Shown: positions 9,348 through 19,139 of the stretch, piece after piece | Numbering within the stretch: the stretch's first letter is position 1 | Layout: each line of letters starts with the position of its first letter | Notes under the pieces: model-generated | What the model saw: only the letters and a program-made list of their open reading frames with translations | Database searches by the model: none | Told to the model about the DNA's origin: nothing | Program-made: the position numbers and the translations under genes | Assembly (NCBI GenBank): GCA_019750135.1 | Contig: JAIEOV010000007.1 | Location: 1-64,000, forward strand | From: Reyranella sp. | GTDB taxonomy: Bacteria > Pseudomonadota > Alphaproteobacteria > Reyranellales > Reyranellaceae | Length of the DNA: 64,000 nt | Direction of reading: 5' to 3'

Positions 9348-9500
9348 GAGCTTGGATTGCCGCCTCGACGTCGCGCAGCTTGCGCCTGAGCGTGAGGCGA
9401 TGGCCGAGCAGCAGGCGCAGCTTGTGGCTTTGCACGCTCTTCACATGCATCGGGCTATCCCGCCACGGGCTTCGAGGGTCTTGCACGAACATCCCACGTT
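9348..9500 (-). pseudogene. IS110-family transposase fragment
   Basis: Minus-strand translation gives SPMHVKSVQSHKLRLLLGHR followed by LTLRRKLRDVEAAI. This matches the stretch after the DEDD catalytic region in IS110 transposases (commonly V-H-V-K-S-x-x-S-x-x-L-R-x-L-L-x-x-R...L-x-x-K-L-x-D-V-E). No start codon, catalytic residues or C-terminal Ser domain remain. It is one of several IS relics packed within 600 bp. Confidence 0.6.
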
Positions 9501-9540
9501 GCGGTGCGCCGGCCGGAGTTATTCAAGTGCAGCCCAATTC

Positions 9541-9567
9541 TTGACCAAGAGGCAGCGGCGGTATAAT
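9541..9567 (+). promoter_or_regulatory. sigma70-type promoter for the gene at 9612
   Basis: A perfect TATAAT box at 9562-9567 is preceded by TTGACC at 9541-9546 (15-nt spacer) or, with normal 17-nt spacing, TCTTGA at 9539-9544. It sits 45 bp before the ATG at 9612 and immediately after IS debris, so the promoter may have been brought in or created by the insertions. Confidence 0.5.
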
Positions 9568-9611
9568 CTGAGTGTTGTCCTTTAATAGGACCTCGAGCTT
9601 GAGGGCTCGAC

Positions 9612-10073
9612 ATGGTTACGCAGATCGTCAAATGGGGGATGATTGCTACGCTGCTGGGTAGCCTAGCTACTTGCGCAGAGGAGCCAGAGCGCCGTGCATC
9701 TGCGTCCTACTATCCCGTCCCCTCTGATATGCCCGGTGCTTTTGAAATCCCACCGATTCCATCGCGAAGTGGCACATCTTCCAATTCGGATCAGCCTAGA
9801 TTCGCGCAACCACTGGGACAAAATGCCGTAGAAACCGGCTCCATTGGCGGATCCGCGAACCCTGCCGTCAAATGTCTGGCAGCGATTCCGGAGTCGTGCA
9901 GAGCCTTTGTGGGCTATTCTCCTTACTGGCCATATCGGTATTACGGTTTATATCATTCATTCGGAGTCCACCTGCATGATGGGCATCACGATTTCGGCCA
10001 CTATTGGGGTAACCATGGCGGTCGCGATTACGGTAGCGCTCATAGGTCAGGACATTCTGGCGGTCACCACTGA
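9612..10073 (+). CDS. exported His/Gly-rich hypothetical protein, possible lipoprotein
   Basis: 153 aa. The first 25 residues form a signal-like segment (IVKWGMIATLLGSLATCAEE). The Cys in LATC could be a lipobox Cys, although Thr at -1 is not ideal. The middle is Pro/Ser-rich. The last 45 residues are dense in His, Gly and Tyr (HDGHHDFGHYWGNHGGRDYG), suggesting metal binding or a low-complexity envelope protein. I recognise no named family. It is flanked by IS relics on both sides and is visibly lower in GC than the neighbours. Confidence 0.6.
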   Translation: MVTQIVKWGMIATLLGSLATCAEEPERRASASYYPVPSDMPGAFEIPPIPSRSGTSSNSDQPRFAQPLGQNAVETGSIGGSANPAVKCLAAIPESCRAFVGYSPYWPYRYYGLYHSFGVHLHDGHHDFGHYWGNHGGRDYGSAHRSGHSGGHH

Positions 10074-10114
10074 ACCCAGAAAAACTCTATTCACATAAGT
10101 AGTTGGACTAGGGT

Positions 10115-10412
10115 CTGTATGCATTCATCTGATGGTGAGCAAGGCAGCGGCGAGATAGATTGCGGCAGCAAAGCTGGTGTCGGTTTTGTCGTATCGAGTG
10201 GCGATGCGACGGAATTCTTTGATCCGCTGGAAGAAGTCTTCGACCAGGTGTCGCCACTTGTACATCTCGACGTCATGAGGAATGGGCGTCTTGCGCGCTC
10301 GTTCAATACGGCGCGCAAAGCGTTGCTGTCGAAGGCCTTGTCGGCGATGAGAGCCTGGAAGTCGACGCCGGTGATGAGCGGTTCGACGCCGATGCTGTCG
10401 CCTCCCGGACGG
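10115..10412 (-). pseudogene. IS5-family transposase C-terminal remnant, frameshifted
   Basis: Reading from about 10412 downward, one frame gives ITGVDFQALIADKAFDSNAL, a hallmark of IS5-group transposases. After a frame change near 10290 another gives MYKWRHLVEDFFQRIKEFRR and IATRYDKTDTSFAAAIYLAA, ending with a stop at about 10125. The latter contains the conserved catalytic Glu region (EDFF..IK). So the 3' end of the gene is present but frameshifted, and the N-terminal two thirds are missing. Confidence 0.75.
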
Positions 10413-10417
10413 ACGGC

Positions 10418-10565
10418 AAAGGCATAAAGCGCAAGTTCAAGACCTACCCGATCGGTTACTTCCACATCGACATCGCCGAAGTACGCACCGCAGAGGGCCG
10501 GCTCTACCTCTTCGTCGCCATCGATCGGACCCCGAAGTTCGCTTTCACCGAGCTGCACGAGAAAC
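10418..10565 (+). pseudogene. IS481-type integrase-core fragment
   Basis: The plus-strand frame encodes FKTYPIGYFHIDIAEVRT, then EGRLYLFVAIDRTPKFAF and TELHEK. This is the first and second catalytic Asp region of IS481/IS3-like rve integrases (H-x-D-I-A-E-V...V-A-I-D-R-x-x-K-F). It starts abruptly at the IS5 remnant and ends abruptly at the next repeat. Confidence 0.65.
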
Positions 10566-10567
10566 CT

Positions 10568-10697
10568 CGGCGTGCACTGGAAACCTGCCATCGAGTGGCG
10601 AGCCGCCTACGCCCAGTTCACCATCTTCTTCCCGGAGCGCTTACCAACTATAATCCGCTAACGATCAGTGCCGACGATCACTGCCATGGATCGCTCG
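10568..10697 (+). repeat. direct repeat copy A (IS transposase 3' end)
   Basis: About 130 bp closely matching 11083-11210. In the right frame both encode a tail like G-V-H-W-K-P-A-I-E-W-R-A-A-Y-A-Q-F-T-I-F-F followed by a stop. Both continue into similar non-coding sequence (CCATGGATCGCTCG and a CACAG end). It probably represents the 3' end of one IS family present twice. Confidence 0.6.
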
Positions 10698-10702
10698 CAC
10701 AC

Positions 10703-11075
10703 AGCGTATCTGACACTCTCGAGAAGTGGGGCGCCAAGTATCCGCCGATCGTCCAGTCCTGGCGGCGCAATTGGGAACAGGTGATTCCGTTCTTCGCCTA
10801 TCCCGCCGAGGTGCGCCGGGTGATCTACACCACCAATGCCATCGAGAGCCTTCACATGACGCTTCGCAAGATTCTCAAGAAACGCGGGTCGTTCCCGACC
10901 GACGATGCGGCAACCAAGCTGCTCTATCTGGGGCTGCGCGACGTCAAGAAGGGAGGGAAGCGATCGATCCGCGAATGGACTGCCGCGCTGAACCAGTTTG
11001 CGATATTGTTCGACGATCGTCTTGCAGCGTCAGCGCGCTGGCGCACCGCCCTACAGCTCGGCGGTCTGAGGCGTA
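10703..11075 (+). pseudogene. IS256-family transposase C-terminal fragment
   Basis: The plus frame encodes KWGAKYPPIVQSWRRNWEQV, then IPFFAYPAEVRRVIYTTNAI followed by ESLHMTLRKILKKRGSFPTD and a WTAALNQFAILFDDRL end. This is the conserved C-terminal third of IS256 (MULE-type DDE) transposases, including the catalytic Glu in NAIES. The N-terminal two thirds are missing; a separate N-terminal IS256 scrap is at 17388-17519. Confidence 0.8.
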
Positions 11076-11082
11076 GCTTCGT

Positions 11083-11210
11083 TAGGTGTACACTGGAAAC
11101 TTGCCATCGAATGGCGAGCCGCTTACGCACAGTTCACCATCTTCTTCCTGAACCGCTGGCTCACTACAACCCGCTGACGATCAAACTCCATGGATCGCTC
11201 GTTCACAGAT
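11083..11210 (+). repeat. direct repeat copy B (IS transposase 3' end)
   Basis: Second copy of the 130-bp element at 10568-10697, about 85% identical by eye. It encodes the same W-K-x-A-I-E-W-R-A-A-Y-A-Q-F-T-I-F-F tail and includes CCATGGATCGCTCG. It lies immediately after the IS256 fragment, so the two copies bracket that fragment. Confidence 0.6.
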
Positions 11211-11310
11211 TACTCGACATTCCCAGCAGGCCCTGTCAACAAATCTTCGCAGCATTGTCACAACACCTCAGCCGTCGGGCCGGACACTTCAGCGCAGGAG
11301 GATAATCAAC

Positions 11311-12918
11311 ATGCGCCGCGTAGTGTTGCCTTTAGGAACAACAGCCATTGCACTAGCACTGACAGGCCCGGCTCTTGCACAAACGCCGACGCCGTCAACC
11401 CAAGAGCTTCTCGACCAGGTCCGATTGCTGCAGAAGCGGATCGAGCAGCTCGAGGAGGCCGAAAAGCAGCGAAAGGCGTCCGATGCGAGGACGCGTGCGA
11501 CAGCCCGGCAGGCGGCTGATGCGCCGCAGACGACGCGCGTCGTGGGGCCTGCTCCTGTTCCGCCGGCCGCTGGCACGGCGCCACCCGCGACCGTACCGCC
11601 GGCACACTCCCAGGACAAGCCCAACGGCACCTTCATGCTGGGCCATGTGAAGCTGACGCTCGGCGGCTACATCGATCTCACCGGATACTATCGCAGCCGG
11701 AACGAAAACCGCGGAACGGGCACCGGCTACAACAATATCCCCTTCTACGGGCCGACCCCACAGGGCAACACCGACGAATTCGGCCTCACCGCCCAGCAGA
11801 CACGCCTCGCGCTGAAGGCCGAGGCGGCAATCGGTACGGACTCCAGAATCATTGCCTACGGCGAGATGGACTTCAACAATGGCGCCGGCGGCGCGAACTC
11901 CGTGCAGTCCAACAGCTACACGCCGCGTCTGCGCCAGACCTTCGGCCAATATCAGGACGATTCCTGGCAGGCCTACTTCTTGGCGGGCCAGGCCTGGACC
12001 CTGGCCACGCCCTTCAAGAAGGGGCTTGATCCCTTCCAGACGTGGCAGCCGCCGACTATCGATACCAACTATATGGTCGGCTATAACTACCTGCGCGTTC
12101 CGATGGTGCGGGCGGTCAAGGGCTTCGGCAATTTCTGGATGGGCATTGAGGCCAACATGCCTCAAACAGTGTTTGGCGGCGTCACCGCGGCGCCGCCCGG
12201 TCAGACCGTATTTACCGGCTATCCCGGGGCCTCCGGCCTCAATCCGCAGGTCAACTACAGCGTCAACGCCTATCCCGACGTCGTCGCCAAGGTGGCCGTC
12301 GACACGAAGTTCGGGCACCTTGACGTCTTCGGCGTGGCGCGTTGGTTCCGCGATCAGGTTTCCTTCGGCACGAACAGCGTGAACTATGACGCCTTCGGCG
12401 GTGGCTTCGGCGTCAGCGCTTTCGTTCCAATCGGGGAGCGGGTCGATCTGATGGGCAACTTAATGTACGGCTACGGCATCGGCCGCTATGGCGCCGGCGG
12501 CCTGCCCGATGTCACCTTCCTGCAGAACGGCAGCCCGACCCCGCTGCCCCAAGGCATGGGTACGGCCGGAGCGGTCGTCCACGTCATCCCCAAGGTGCTC
12601 GACCTTTACGGCTTCTATGGCTGGAACTGGGTCGGCGCCAGCTACTTTTCCAACGGCGGATACGGCAATCCGACCTTCGACAACACTGGTTGCTTCAATG
12701 CCAATGCGGGGGGCTCGGGCTGCGCCGGCAATACCCAGACGCTCACCGAGCTGACGGTCGGCGTGAACTGGAATATGCTGCGCGGTCGCTACGGCACGCT
12801 TCGCAGCGGCTTGCAGTACGGCAACATCATCCGGACCGCCTACTACGGCAGAGGCGGCACGCCTAGCGCGGCCGAGAATTTGTTCATGTTCAATCTACGC
12901 TACATTCCCTTTGAATGA
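11311..12918 (+). CDS. DcaP-like outer-membrane porin
   Basis: 535 aa. A Sec signal peptide ends at ALA near residue 23. A short coiled coil follows (LLDQVRLLQKRIEQLEEAEK, about residues 31-57), then a Pro/Ala linker, then a long aromatic-rich beta-barrel beginning LGGYIDLTGYYRSRNENRG and ending in LFMFNLRYIPFE. This order, with an N-terminal coiled coil for trimerisation followed by a barrel, matches DcaP-like porins, which pass dicarboxylates or small negatively charged solutes. An excellent GGAGG ribosome-binding site precedes the ATG. It is isolated between IS relics, so it probably has its own promoter. Confidence 0.85.
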   Translation: MRRVVLPLGTTAIALALTGPALAQTPTPSTQELLDQVRLLQKRIEQLEEAEKQRKASDARTRATARQAADAPQTTRVVGPAPVPPAAGTAPPATVPPAHSQDKPNGTFMLGHVKLTLGGYIDLTGYYRSRNENRGTGTGYNNIPFYGPTPQGNTDEFGLTAQQTRLALKAEAAIGTDSRIIAYGEMDFNNGAGGANSVQSNSYTPRLRQTFGQYQDDSWQAYFLAGQAWTLATPFKKGLDPFQTWQPPTIDTNYMVGYNYLRVPMVRAVKGFGNFWMGIEANMPQTVFGGVTAAPPGQTVFTGYPGASGLNPQVNYSVNAYPDVVAKVAVDTKFGHLDVFGVARWFRDQVSFGTNSVNYDAFGGGFGVSAFVPIGERVDLMGNLMYGYGIGRYGAGGLPDVTFLQNGSPTPLPQGMGTAGAVVHVIPKVLDLYGFYGWNWVGASYFSNGGYGNPTFDNTGCFNANAGGSGCAGNTQTLTELTVGVNWNMLRGRYGTLRSGLQYGNIIRTAYYGRGGTPSAAENLFMFNLRYIPFE

Positions 12919-12991
12919 GGGTGAGCCGAGCCCCGCGCGCCCGGCTCCACCGGGCTACCTGTACCTCGCCGTCACGGGACGCTCAGCTTGC

Positions 12992-14061
12992 CTAGAGCAT
13001 CGAGCTTGAAATAAGAATCGAAAGGGGATTCCCAGAGAATCGGAAATCTGATTCAAAATGCTGGCTGGGACGTGGAGGCCAGCATGGATGGGAAAGCCCT
13101 ATTCGATTGACCTTCGGGAGCGGGTTCAGGCTGAGATCGCGAGCGGCCAGTCGCGCCGAGCCGCCGCTCGCCGCTTTGATGTCAGTGCCAGCTTTGCGGT
13201 TAAGTTGGCCGAACGGGTATCGCGCACGGGATCGGCGGAGCCGGCGCGGCAGGGCCGTCCGCCAGGCGGCGGTAAACTGGCACCGTATCTGTCAGTTCTG
13301 CTTGAGTGGGTCGAGGCCGAGCCGGATATCACGATGCCGGAGCTGGCGGCCAAATTGCAGGCTGAGAAGGCTGTGACGGCGCATCCGGCGTCGTTGTCGC
13401 GGGTGCTGCTGAAGGCGGACTATTCCTTCAAAAAAAACGCTTCTGGCTTCGGAGGCCGGGCGCGAGGACGTGCGTCAGGCGCGTGAGGAGTGGAAGACGC
13501 ACCGCCAGCCGCGCATGGGCCAGCAGGCCCACCGCCTGGTCTTCCTCGACGAAACCGGCACGACGACCAAGATGACCCGGCTGCGCGGGCGGGCGCGCCG
13601 CGGTGCCCGCCTGAAGGCCGCGGCACCGTTCGGGCACTGGGCGACACAGACCTTCATCGCCGGCTTGCGCTGCGATGGCCTGACCGCGCCGTGGGTGGTC
13701 GACCAACCCATGAACCGCCAGATCTTCGACACCTACATCGAGACCCAGCTCGCGCCAACGCTGCAGCCGGGCGATGTGGTGATCCTCGACAATCTCGCCA
13801 GCCACAAGAGTGCAAAGGCCGAGGCGACCCTCAAGCAGCGCGGAGCCTGGTTCCTCTTCCTGCCGCCCTACAGTCCGGACCTCAATCCGATCGAAATGGC
13901 CTTTGCCAAGCTCAAGGCTCACCTCAGACGCATCAGCGCGAGAACCATCGAGGCTCTCTGGAAAGCCATCGGGGACATCTGCGCCCTCTACACCGAGCAG
14001 GAGTGTTGGAACTACCTCAAACAGGCTGGTTACGCTTCTGATTAAGCGCTCGCCGCTCTAG
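12992..14061 (+). mobile_element. IS630-family element with TA ends
   Basis: About 1.07 kb. The left end (12992 onward) reads CTAGAGCATCGAGC and the right end, on the opposite strand from 14061, reads CTAGAGCGGCGAGC: imperfect terminal inverted repeats that each start at a TA, as expected for IS630/Tc1-mariner target duplication. The element holds one transposase gene disrupted at an A8 run. Confidence 0.8.
13088..14045 (+). pseudogene. IS630-family transposase, frame-disrupted at A8
   Basis: The first frame (13088-13486) carries the N-terminal HTH region (SIDLRERVQAEIASGQSRRA and RRFDVSASFAVKLAERV) and runs to YSFKK. The second frame, entered at the run of eight A residues at 13430-13437, carries the DDE core: HRLVFLDETGTTTKM, DVVILDNLASHKS and YSPDLNPIEMAFAKLK. 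Deleting a single A (seven instead of eight) would give one continuous ORF of about 318 codons. This is either a homopolymer mutation/sequencing error or expression by slippage on the A run. Confidence 0.85.
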
Positions 14062-14173
14062 CCGAGGCGCTTGGTCGGATCGCGATTGGTCGGTCCGATA
14101 TGTCCTACGCATTCGCTGACGAATCGGACGTAGCGCTACAGCAAGGTAAGCGGTGTACCGGCACCCTTGCGGG

Positions 14174-15772
14174 TCAGGCGGCAATCATGCCCTGCTGACG
14201 AGGGTTGGCCCATCGCCACGGCATGAGCTCGTCGAGGCGATCGTTGGGCCAGAGATTGACGAGCCGGCCGAGTACGTCGGCCAACCAGGCTTGCGGATCG
14301 ACGCCGTTGAGCTTGGCGGTCTCGATCAGGGAGGCGACGATGGCCCAGTTGTCGGCGCCGTCGTCATGGCCGGCGAAGAGAGCGTTCTTGCGAGTGAGCG
14401 CCTGCGGCCGCATGGAACGTTCGACGATGTTGGTGTCGAGCTCGATGCGGCCGTCGCCGAGGAAGCGGACCAGCCCGTTCCAGTGGTTGAGGCCGTAGCG
14501 GATGGCCTCGGCGGTGTCGGATTTGCCCGACAGGCGTGCGAGCTGTTGCTCGAGGAATGCCTTGAACGCGTCGGCCAGCGGCGCCGACTGGGCCTGGCGT
14601 GCAGCCTGCCGCTGCTCGGCGCTCTGTCCCCTGATCGCAGCCTCGATCTCGTAGAGCGCGGCGATGCGGGCCAGCGCCTCGGTGGCGATCGGCGCGTTGC
14701 CGCCCTTGGCGATGTCGAAGAACTTGCGCCGCAGATGAGCCCAGCAGAAGGCCAGCGCGATGCGGTCGGCAGGCAGCTTCTTGTAGGGCGCATAGCCGTC
14801 GCACTGCACGATGCCGCGGTAGCTGCCGAGCAACACCTGCAGGTGTTCGCCACCGCGACCGGGAGCATAGGTGTAGACGACGGCGGGCGGATCGGCGCCG
14901 GCCCACGGCCGGTCGTCGCGGGCCATCGTCCAGAAGTAGCCTGTCTTGGTTTTGCCGCGGCCCGGGTCGAGCACCGGCACCGGCGTCTCGTCGACCGCCA
15001 GCTTGGCCGAACCGAGCAGCGTCTGCTTGAGCCGCTGGTACAACGGCGTCAGCTCGGCCGCCGCGTAGCCGACCCAGAAGGCCAGCGTCGAGCGGTCCAC
15101 ATCGATGCCCTGGGTCGTCAGCATCCTGGCTTGGCGATAGAGCGGCAGATGCCAGCCGTACTTGCTTACCACCACCGAGGCGACCAGGGCCTCGGTCGGC
15201 AGGCCCGACCGGATCAGATGCTCGGGCGCCGGCGCCTGGCTGATCTTCTCGCATGCCCGGCAGGCCAGCTTGGGGCGATGCGTGACGATCACCCGATACT
15301 GGGCCGGGATGACGTCGAGGCGCTCCGCCGTCTCCTCGCCGATGGCCTGCATCGGCGCCCGGCAGCACGGGCAGTCGGTGTCGTCGGGCAGGATCGTTCG
15401 ATGCAGGCGCGGCAGGTGCGCGGGCAGCGCACCGCGGTTGCTCGTGCGGCGGCCATCACGGCCTTGCGCCGACACGCCGGGCGCCTTGGCCTGCACCGCC
15501 TCGCTCTTGGCGAGAGCCTGCTCGATGTCCTCCAGCGCCAAGGCCAGTTGCTCGGGATCGAGCTTCGACAGCCGCTCGCTCTTGGAGCCGTACAGCGCAT
15601 CGTTGGCCTGACGCAGCAGGCGGCGCAGGCGCTCGCTCTGCTCGATCGCCTGATCGCGCTCGGCCCGCGCCCGGTCACGCTCGGCCAGCGCCTTCAGGGC
15701 GATGGCGCGCAGCGCCTCGACGTCGTTGGGCAGGGAATCGGCAGTGCCTTCCACCCCTCCAGTCCACCACAT
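14174..15772 (-). CDS. tnpC: IS66 TnpC transposase
   Basis: 532 aa, full length. The N-terminal part has the Leu-zipper-like helix and LLRQANDALYGSKSERLS, followed by a Cys4 zinc finger (DCPCCRAPM and LACRACEK). The catalytic core includes KLAVDETPVPVLDPG (first Asp), IVQCDGYAPYKKL (second Asp) and the ELDTNIVERSMRP region (Glu). The C-terminal IS66_C segment DGADNWAIVASLIETAKLNG is present. It is the transposase of the complete element, downstream of tnpB. Confidence 0.96.
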   Translation of the reverse strand: MWWTGGVEGTADSLPNDVEALRAIALKALAERDRARAERDQAIEQSERLRRLLRQANDALYGSKSERLSKLDPEQLALALEDIEQALAKSEAVQAKAPGVSAQGRDGRRTSNRGALPAHLPRLHRTILPDDTDCPCCRAPMQAIGEETAERLDVIPAQYRVIVTHRPKLACRACEKISQAPAPEHLIRSGLPTEALVASVVVSKYGWHLPLYRQARMLTTQGIDVDRSTLAFWVGYAAAELTPLYQRLKQTLLGSAKLAVDETPVPVLDPGRGKTKTGYFWTMARDDRPWAGADPPAVVYTYAPGRGGEHLQVLLGSYRGIVQCDGYAPYKKLPADRIALAFCWAHLRRKFFDIAKGGNAPIATEALARIAALYEIEAAIRGQSAEQRQAARQAQSAPLADAFKAFLEQQLARLSGKSDTAEAIRYGLNHWNGLVRFLGDGRIELDTNIVERSMRPQALTRKNALFAGHDDGADNWAIVASLIETAKLNGVDPQAWLADVLGRLVNLWPNDRLDELMPWRWANPRQQGMIAA

Positions 15773-15822
15773 CGGCGGCGCCTTGTGGCGTTCAATCTCG
15801 ATCCCGAGTCAATCCACCGCAC

Positions 15823-16188
15823 TCACTGGGCCACCTGCGGCCGCACCAGCGGCGTGGCGTGCACACGCGTCCAGTCCAGCCCTTCGATTAGCGCCGACAG
15901 CTGGGCCGCCGACAGCTCCATCACGCTGTCGCCCGGCCGTGGCCAGCGGAACTGGCCGGCCTCCAGGCGCTTGGCGAACAGGCACACGCCGCTGCCGTCC
16001 CAGAACAACAGCTTCACCCGGTCCGCGCGCTTGGACCGGAACACATAGATCGCGCCCGAGAACGGGTCGGCCCCAAGCTGCTCCTGCACCACGGCGGCCA
16101 GACCGTTCATGCCCTTGCGGAAGTCCACCGGCCGCGTCGCCACCAGCACCCGCAGCGAACCAGCCGGCACCAGCATGCCCGCGCTCAT
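15823..16188 (-). CDS. tnpB: IS66 TnpB accessory protein
   Basis: 121 aa. Contains VLVATRPVDFRKGMNGLAAV and FSGAIYVFRSKRADRVKLLF followed by WDGSGVCLFAKRLE, diagnostic of IS66 Orf2/TnpB, a protein needed for IS66 transposition whose biochemical role is unclear. It starts 2 bp after the tnpA stop, implying translational coupling, and is followed by tnpC. Confidence 0.96.
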   Translation of the reverse strand: MSAGMLVPAGSLRVLVATRPVDFRKGMNGLAAVVQEQLGADPFSGAIYVFRSKRADRVKLLFWDGSGVCLFAKRLEAGQFRWPRPGDSVMELSAAQLSALIEGLDWTRVHATPLVRPQVAQ

Positions 16189-16190
16189 CT

Positions 16191-16601
16191 TCAGCTCGGC
16201 CGCAGCATGCGCAGCACCACCTCGACCAGGCGACGGTCAGCGCCGGCGGCAATACGCACCATGACGCTGCCCAGCGTGATCTCGATCGGCGCCGCGCCAC
16301 CCGGGCGCGATGTCTCCTCGGCTTCTCGCGGCCCGCCAACAACCGCAGGCACGAAGCTCAGCCTCCCATCGCACGGCAACGCGAAGCGTCCATCCTTCGC
16401 CGCCCGGATCCAGTTCGACAGATGCTGCGGCGCCAGGTCGTGCCGGCGCGCCACCGCCGCGATCACCGCGCCCGGCGCAACCGCTTCCGCCACAACACGA
16501 CCCTTCTCCTCCGCCGTCCAGCGCCGACGCCGGACTACGCCCGATTGCAGCTCACCGCGAACCCGCCGCGCATCGTCATTAATGTCGACCATATATGACA
16601 C
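16191..16601 (-). CDS. tnpA: IS66 TnpA accessory protein
   Basis: About 136 aa (133 if translation begins at the internal ATG giving MVDINDD). The helix-turn-helix segment RRRWTAEEKGRVVAEAVAPG then AVARRHDLAPQHLSNWIRAA matches IS66 OrfA. The C-terminal part, IEITLGSVMVRIAAGAD, is also typical. It is the first gene of the element, with its promoter presumably inside the right terminal region. Confidence 0.94.
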   Translation of the reverse strand: MSYMVDINDDARRVRGELQSGVVRRRRWTAEEKGRVVAEAVAPGAVIAAVARRHDLAPQHLSNWIRAAKDGRFALPCDGRLSFVPAVVGGPREAEETSRPGGAAPIEITLGSVMVRIAAGADRRLVEVVLRMLRPS

Positions 16602-16685
16602 ACGATCCCAAACTCTCGAGCGCCATGCTCCGCCAACGGCGACGAACTCTTCAAGGTGGGATCAGCACACCGCTTACACAGCAAG

Positions 16686-17110
16686 CGTTCTGTTCGTCGA
16701 TGATAACATTGCGCAACACGCCGATACCTTCGATGTCAATTTCCGCAATCGTCCGGCTTCATAAGCATCGGCGGAATACGAGCAAAGCCAACGCCTCCCA
16801 TAGTACCCGTCGCGATAAGGTCGCCTGGCTTCAGCGGAATCCACTCAGTAATGTACTCGACGATAGTGGCGGCGATGGAATGGATCATCTGCCGGGTGTT
16901 GGCCCTTTGCATGATCTGGCCGTTCAGCCGCATCTCGATATTCAGGTTAATCGGGTTTGGGATCTCGTTGGTTGTCACCAGCCACAGTCCCGTCGTGCCG
17001 GTCTGCTCGAAGTTTGTCCCCGGGTTGATCTGGCTGGAATGCCGCTGGTAGTTGCACAGGCAGGCCTCGTTCATGTAGGCGTAGCCGATTGGCCTCGCCA
17101 TGGAAACCTC
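16686..17110 (-). pseudogene. fumarylacetoacetate hydrolase family gene, 3' remnant
   Basis: Minus-strand translation gives SSQINPGTNFEQTGTTGLWL, then VTTNEIPNPINLNIEMRLNG, QIMQRANTRQMIHSIAATIV and LKPGDLIATGTMGGVGFARI. This is the C-terminal half of an FAH-family hydrolase/isomerase (T-G-T-P-x-G-V-G loop). Near 16740 the frame shifts: the +1 frame continues EIDIEGIGVLRNVIIDEQN, the expected family end. The N-terminal half, including most metal ligands, is missing or scrambled. The IS66 element lies directly at its 3' side. Non-functional. Confidence 0.75.
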
Positions 17111-17387
17111 CGAGCGCCAGTGGTGGCGCTGATAGAGACGCCGATCCTCCGCGCTCCAGCGCTCTCGGCGGCGCCGGACGCGAAGCAAAGCTGGATAGTC
17201 GTCACCGATGACGACGGACTTGTTGGCGCGTCCTTTCGAGATGCAATTCGCCTTGAGTGGGGGCGGCGCGCAGTCTTTGGTGCGTATTGAACTAAACCGC
17301 TGGCGCGGTATGGGGCTCTGTGAGTTGGCGTGGGAGCGCTCCTGTCTGAAGGATTGCGGGTTGTCGAAGCCCAACCGTTGAGCAGGA

Positions 17388-17519
17388 GTTATCGAGGAGT
17401 TGCTGAAGGGTTACGAGAAGCCCGAGGACCTGTTGAGGGACGACGGGCTTTTCAAGCAGCTGAAGAAGGCGTTGATCGAGCGTGCTCTTGGAGCGGAGCT
17501 GACGCAACACCTAGTGTAG
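17388..17519 (+). pseudogene. IS256-family transposase N-terminal scrap
   Basis: The plus frame encodes VIEELLKGYEKPEDLLRDDG then LFKQLKKALIERALGAELTQ HLV and a stop. This is the very N-terminus of IS256-type transposases (D-L-L...G-L-x-K-x-L-x-K-x-L-x-E-R-A-L-x-A-E-L). It lacks its ATG (GTT at the expected position) and everything beyond residue 44. Confidence 0.65.
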
Positions 17520-17654
17520 TGCTCAACAAATAACTGGTCATTCTCCCAGGTTGAGGATTATTGTATGGCATGTCGACAAACGTGCCATGCCTGACGTTGC
17601 CTGCTTGCCGCGAACACTGTCGCGCGCAAGAGTTTTGTTGACGTTGATTGTCGC

Positions 17655-18832
<1,178 letters not shown>

Positions 18833-19139
18833 ACTTCCATCCTAATTGCCGCGCCGCACAGGGGCCCCTCTAACTAACCGCTCACCCAGCGATGCCGGGC
18901 CCCAGATCGAACTGGCCTGACCCGCGGCCTCGGAGGGGAAGTCGCAATCGGCCGCGTCGTTGCCCATGCGCGAGGTACACTCACGCGAAGCAAGAGGCTA
19001 TACTCCCGCATGGAAAATGCCCGAAGGCAATACCTCCGTTCCCATCGGGTAGCTTAGAGTGCTATGGCGTAAATGTAGTTCTCATTTTCATCCGACGTGG
19101 CCCGCCATTGACTGCCGTCCGCGACTGCTTCGTGAGCAC
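18833..19139. other. non-coding interval after the IS21 relic
   Basis: About 300 bp between the IS21 inverted repeat and the PhyH-like gene. No recognisable ORF, RNA gene or terminator was seen. A promoter for the downstream two-gene unit presumably lies here, but no clear -35/-10 pair stands out. Confidence 0.35.

Larger units (their letters stand above)
14146..16677 (-). mobile_element. complete IS66-family element with 8-bp target duplication
   Basis: 2532 bp bounded by terminal inverted repeats: GTAAGCGGTGTACCGG at 14146 and, reading inward from 16677, GTAAGCGGTGTGCTGA. The 8 bases just outside the left end (14138-14145) and just outside the right end (16678-16685) are both ACAGCAAG, the 8-bp duplication typical of IS66. 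Contents are tnpA, tnpB and tnpC, all minus strand and all open, so the element looks recent and possibly active. Confidence 0.95.

Noticed and set aside
14153..16048. 631-codon plus-strand frame across IS66
   Set aside because: Antisense to tnpC, which has all IS66 motifs.
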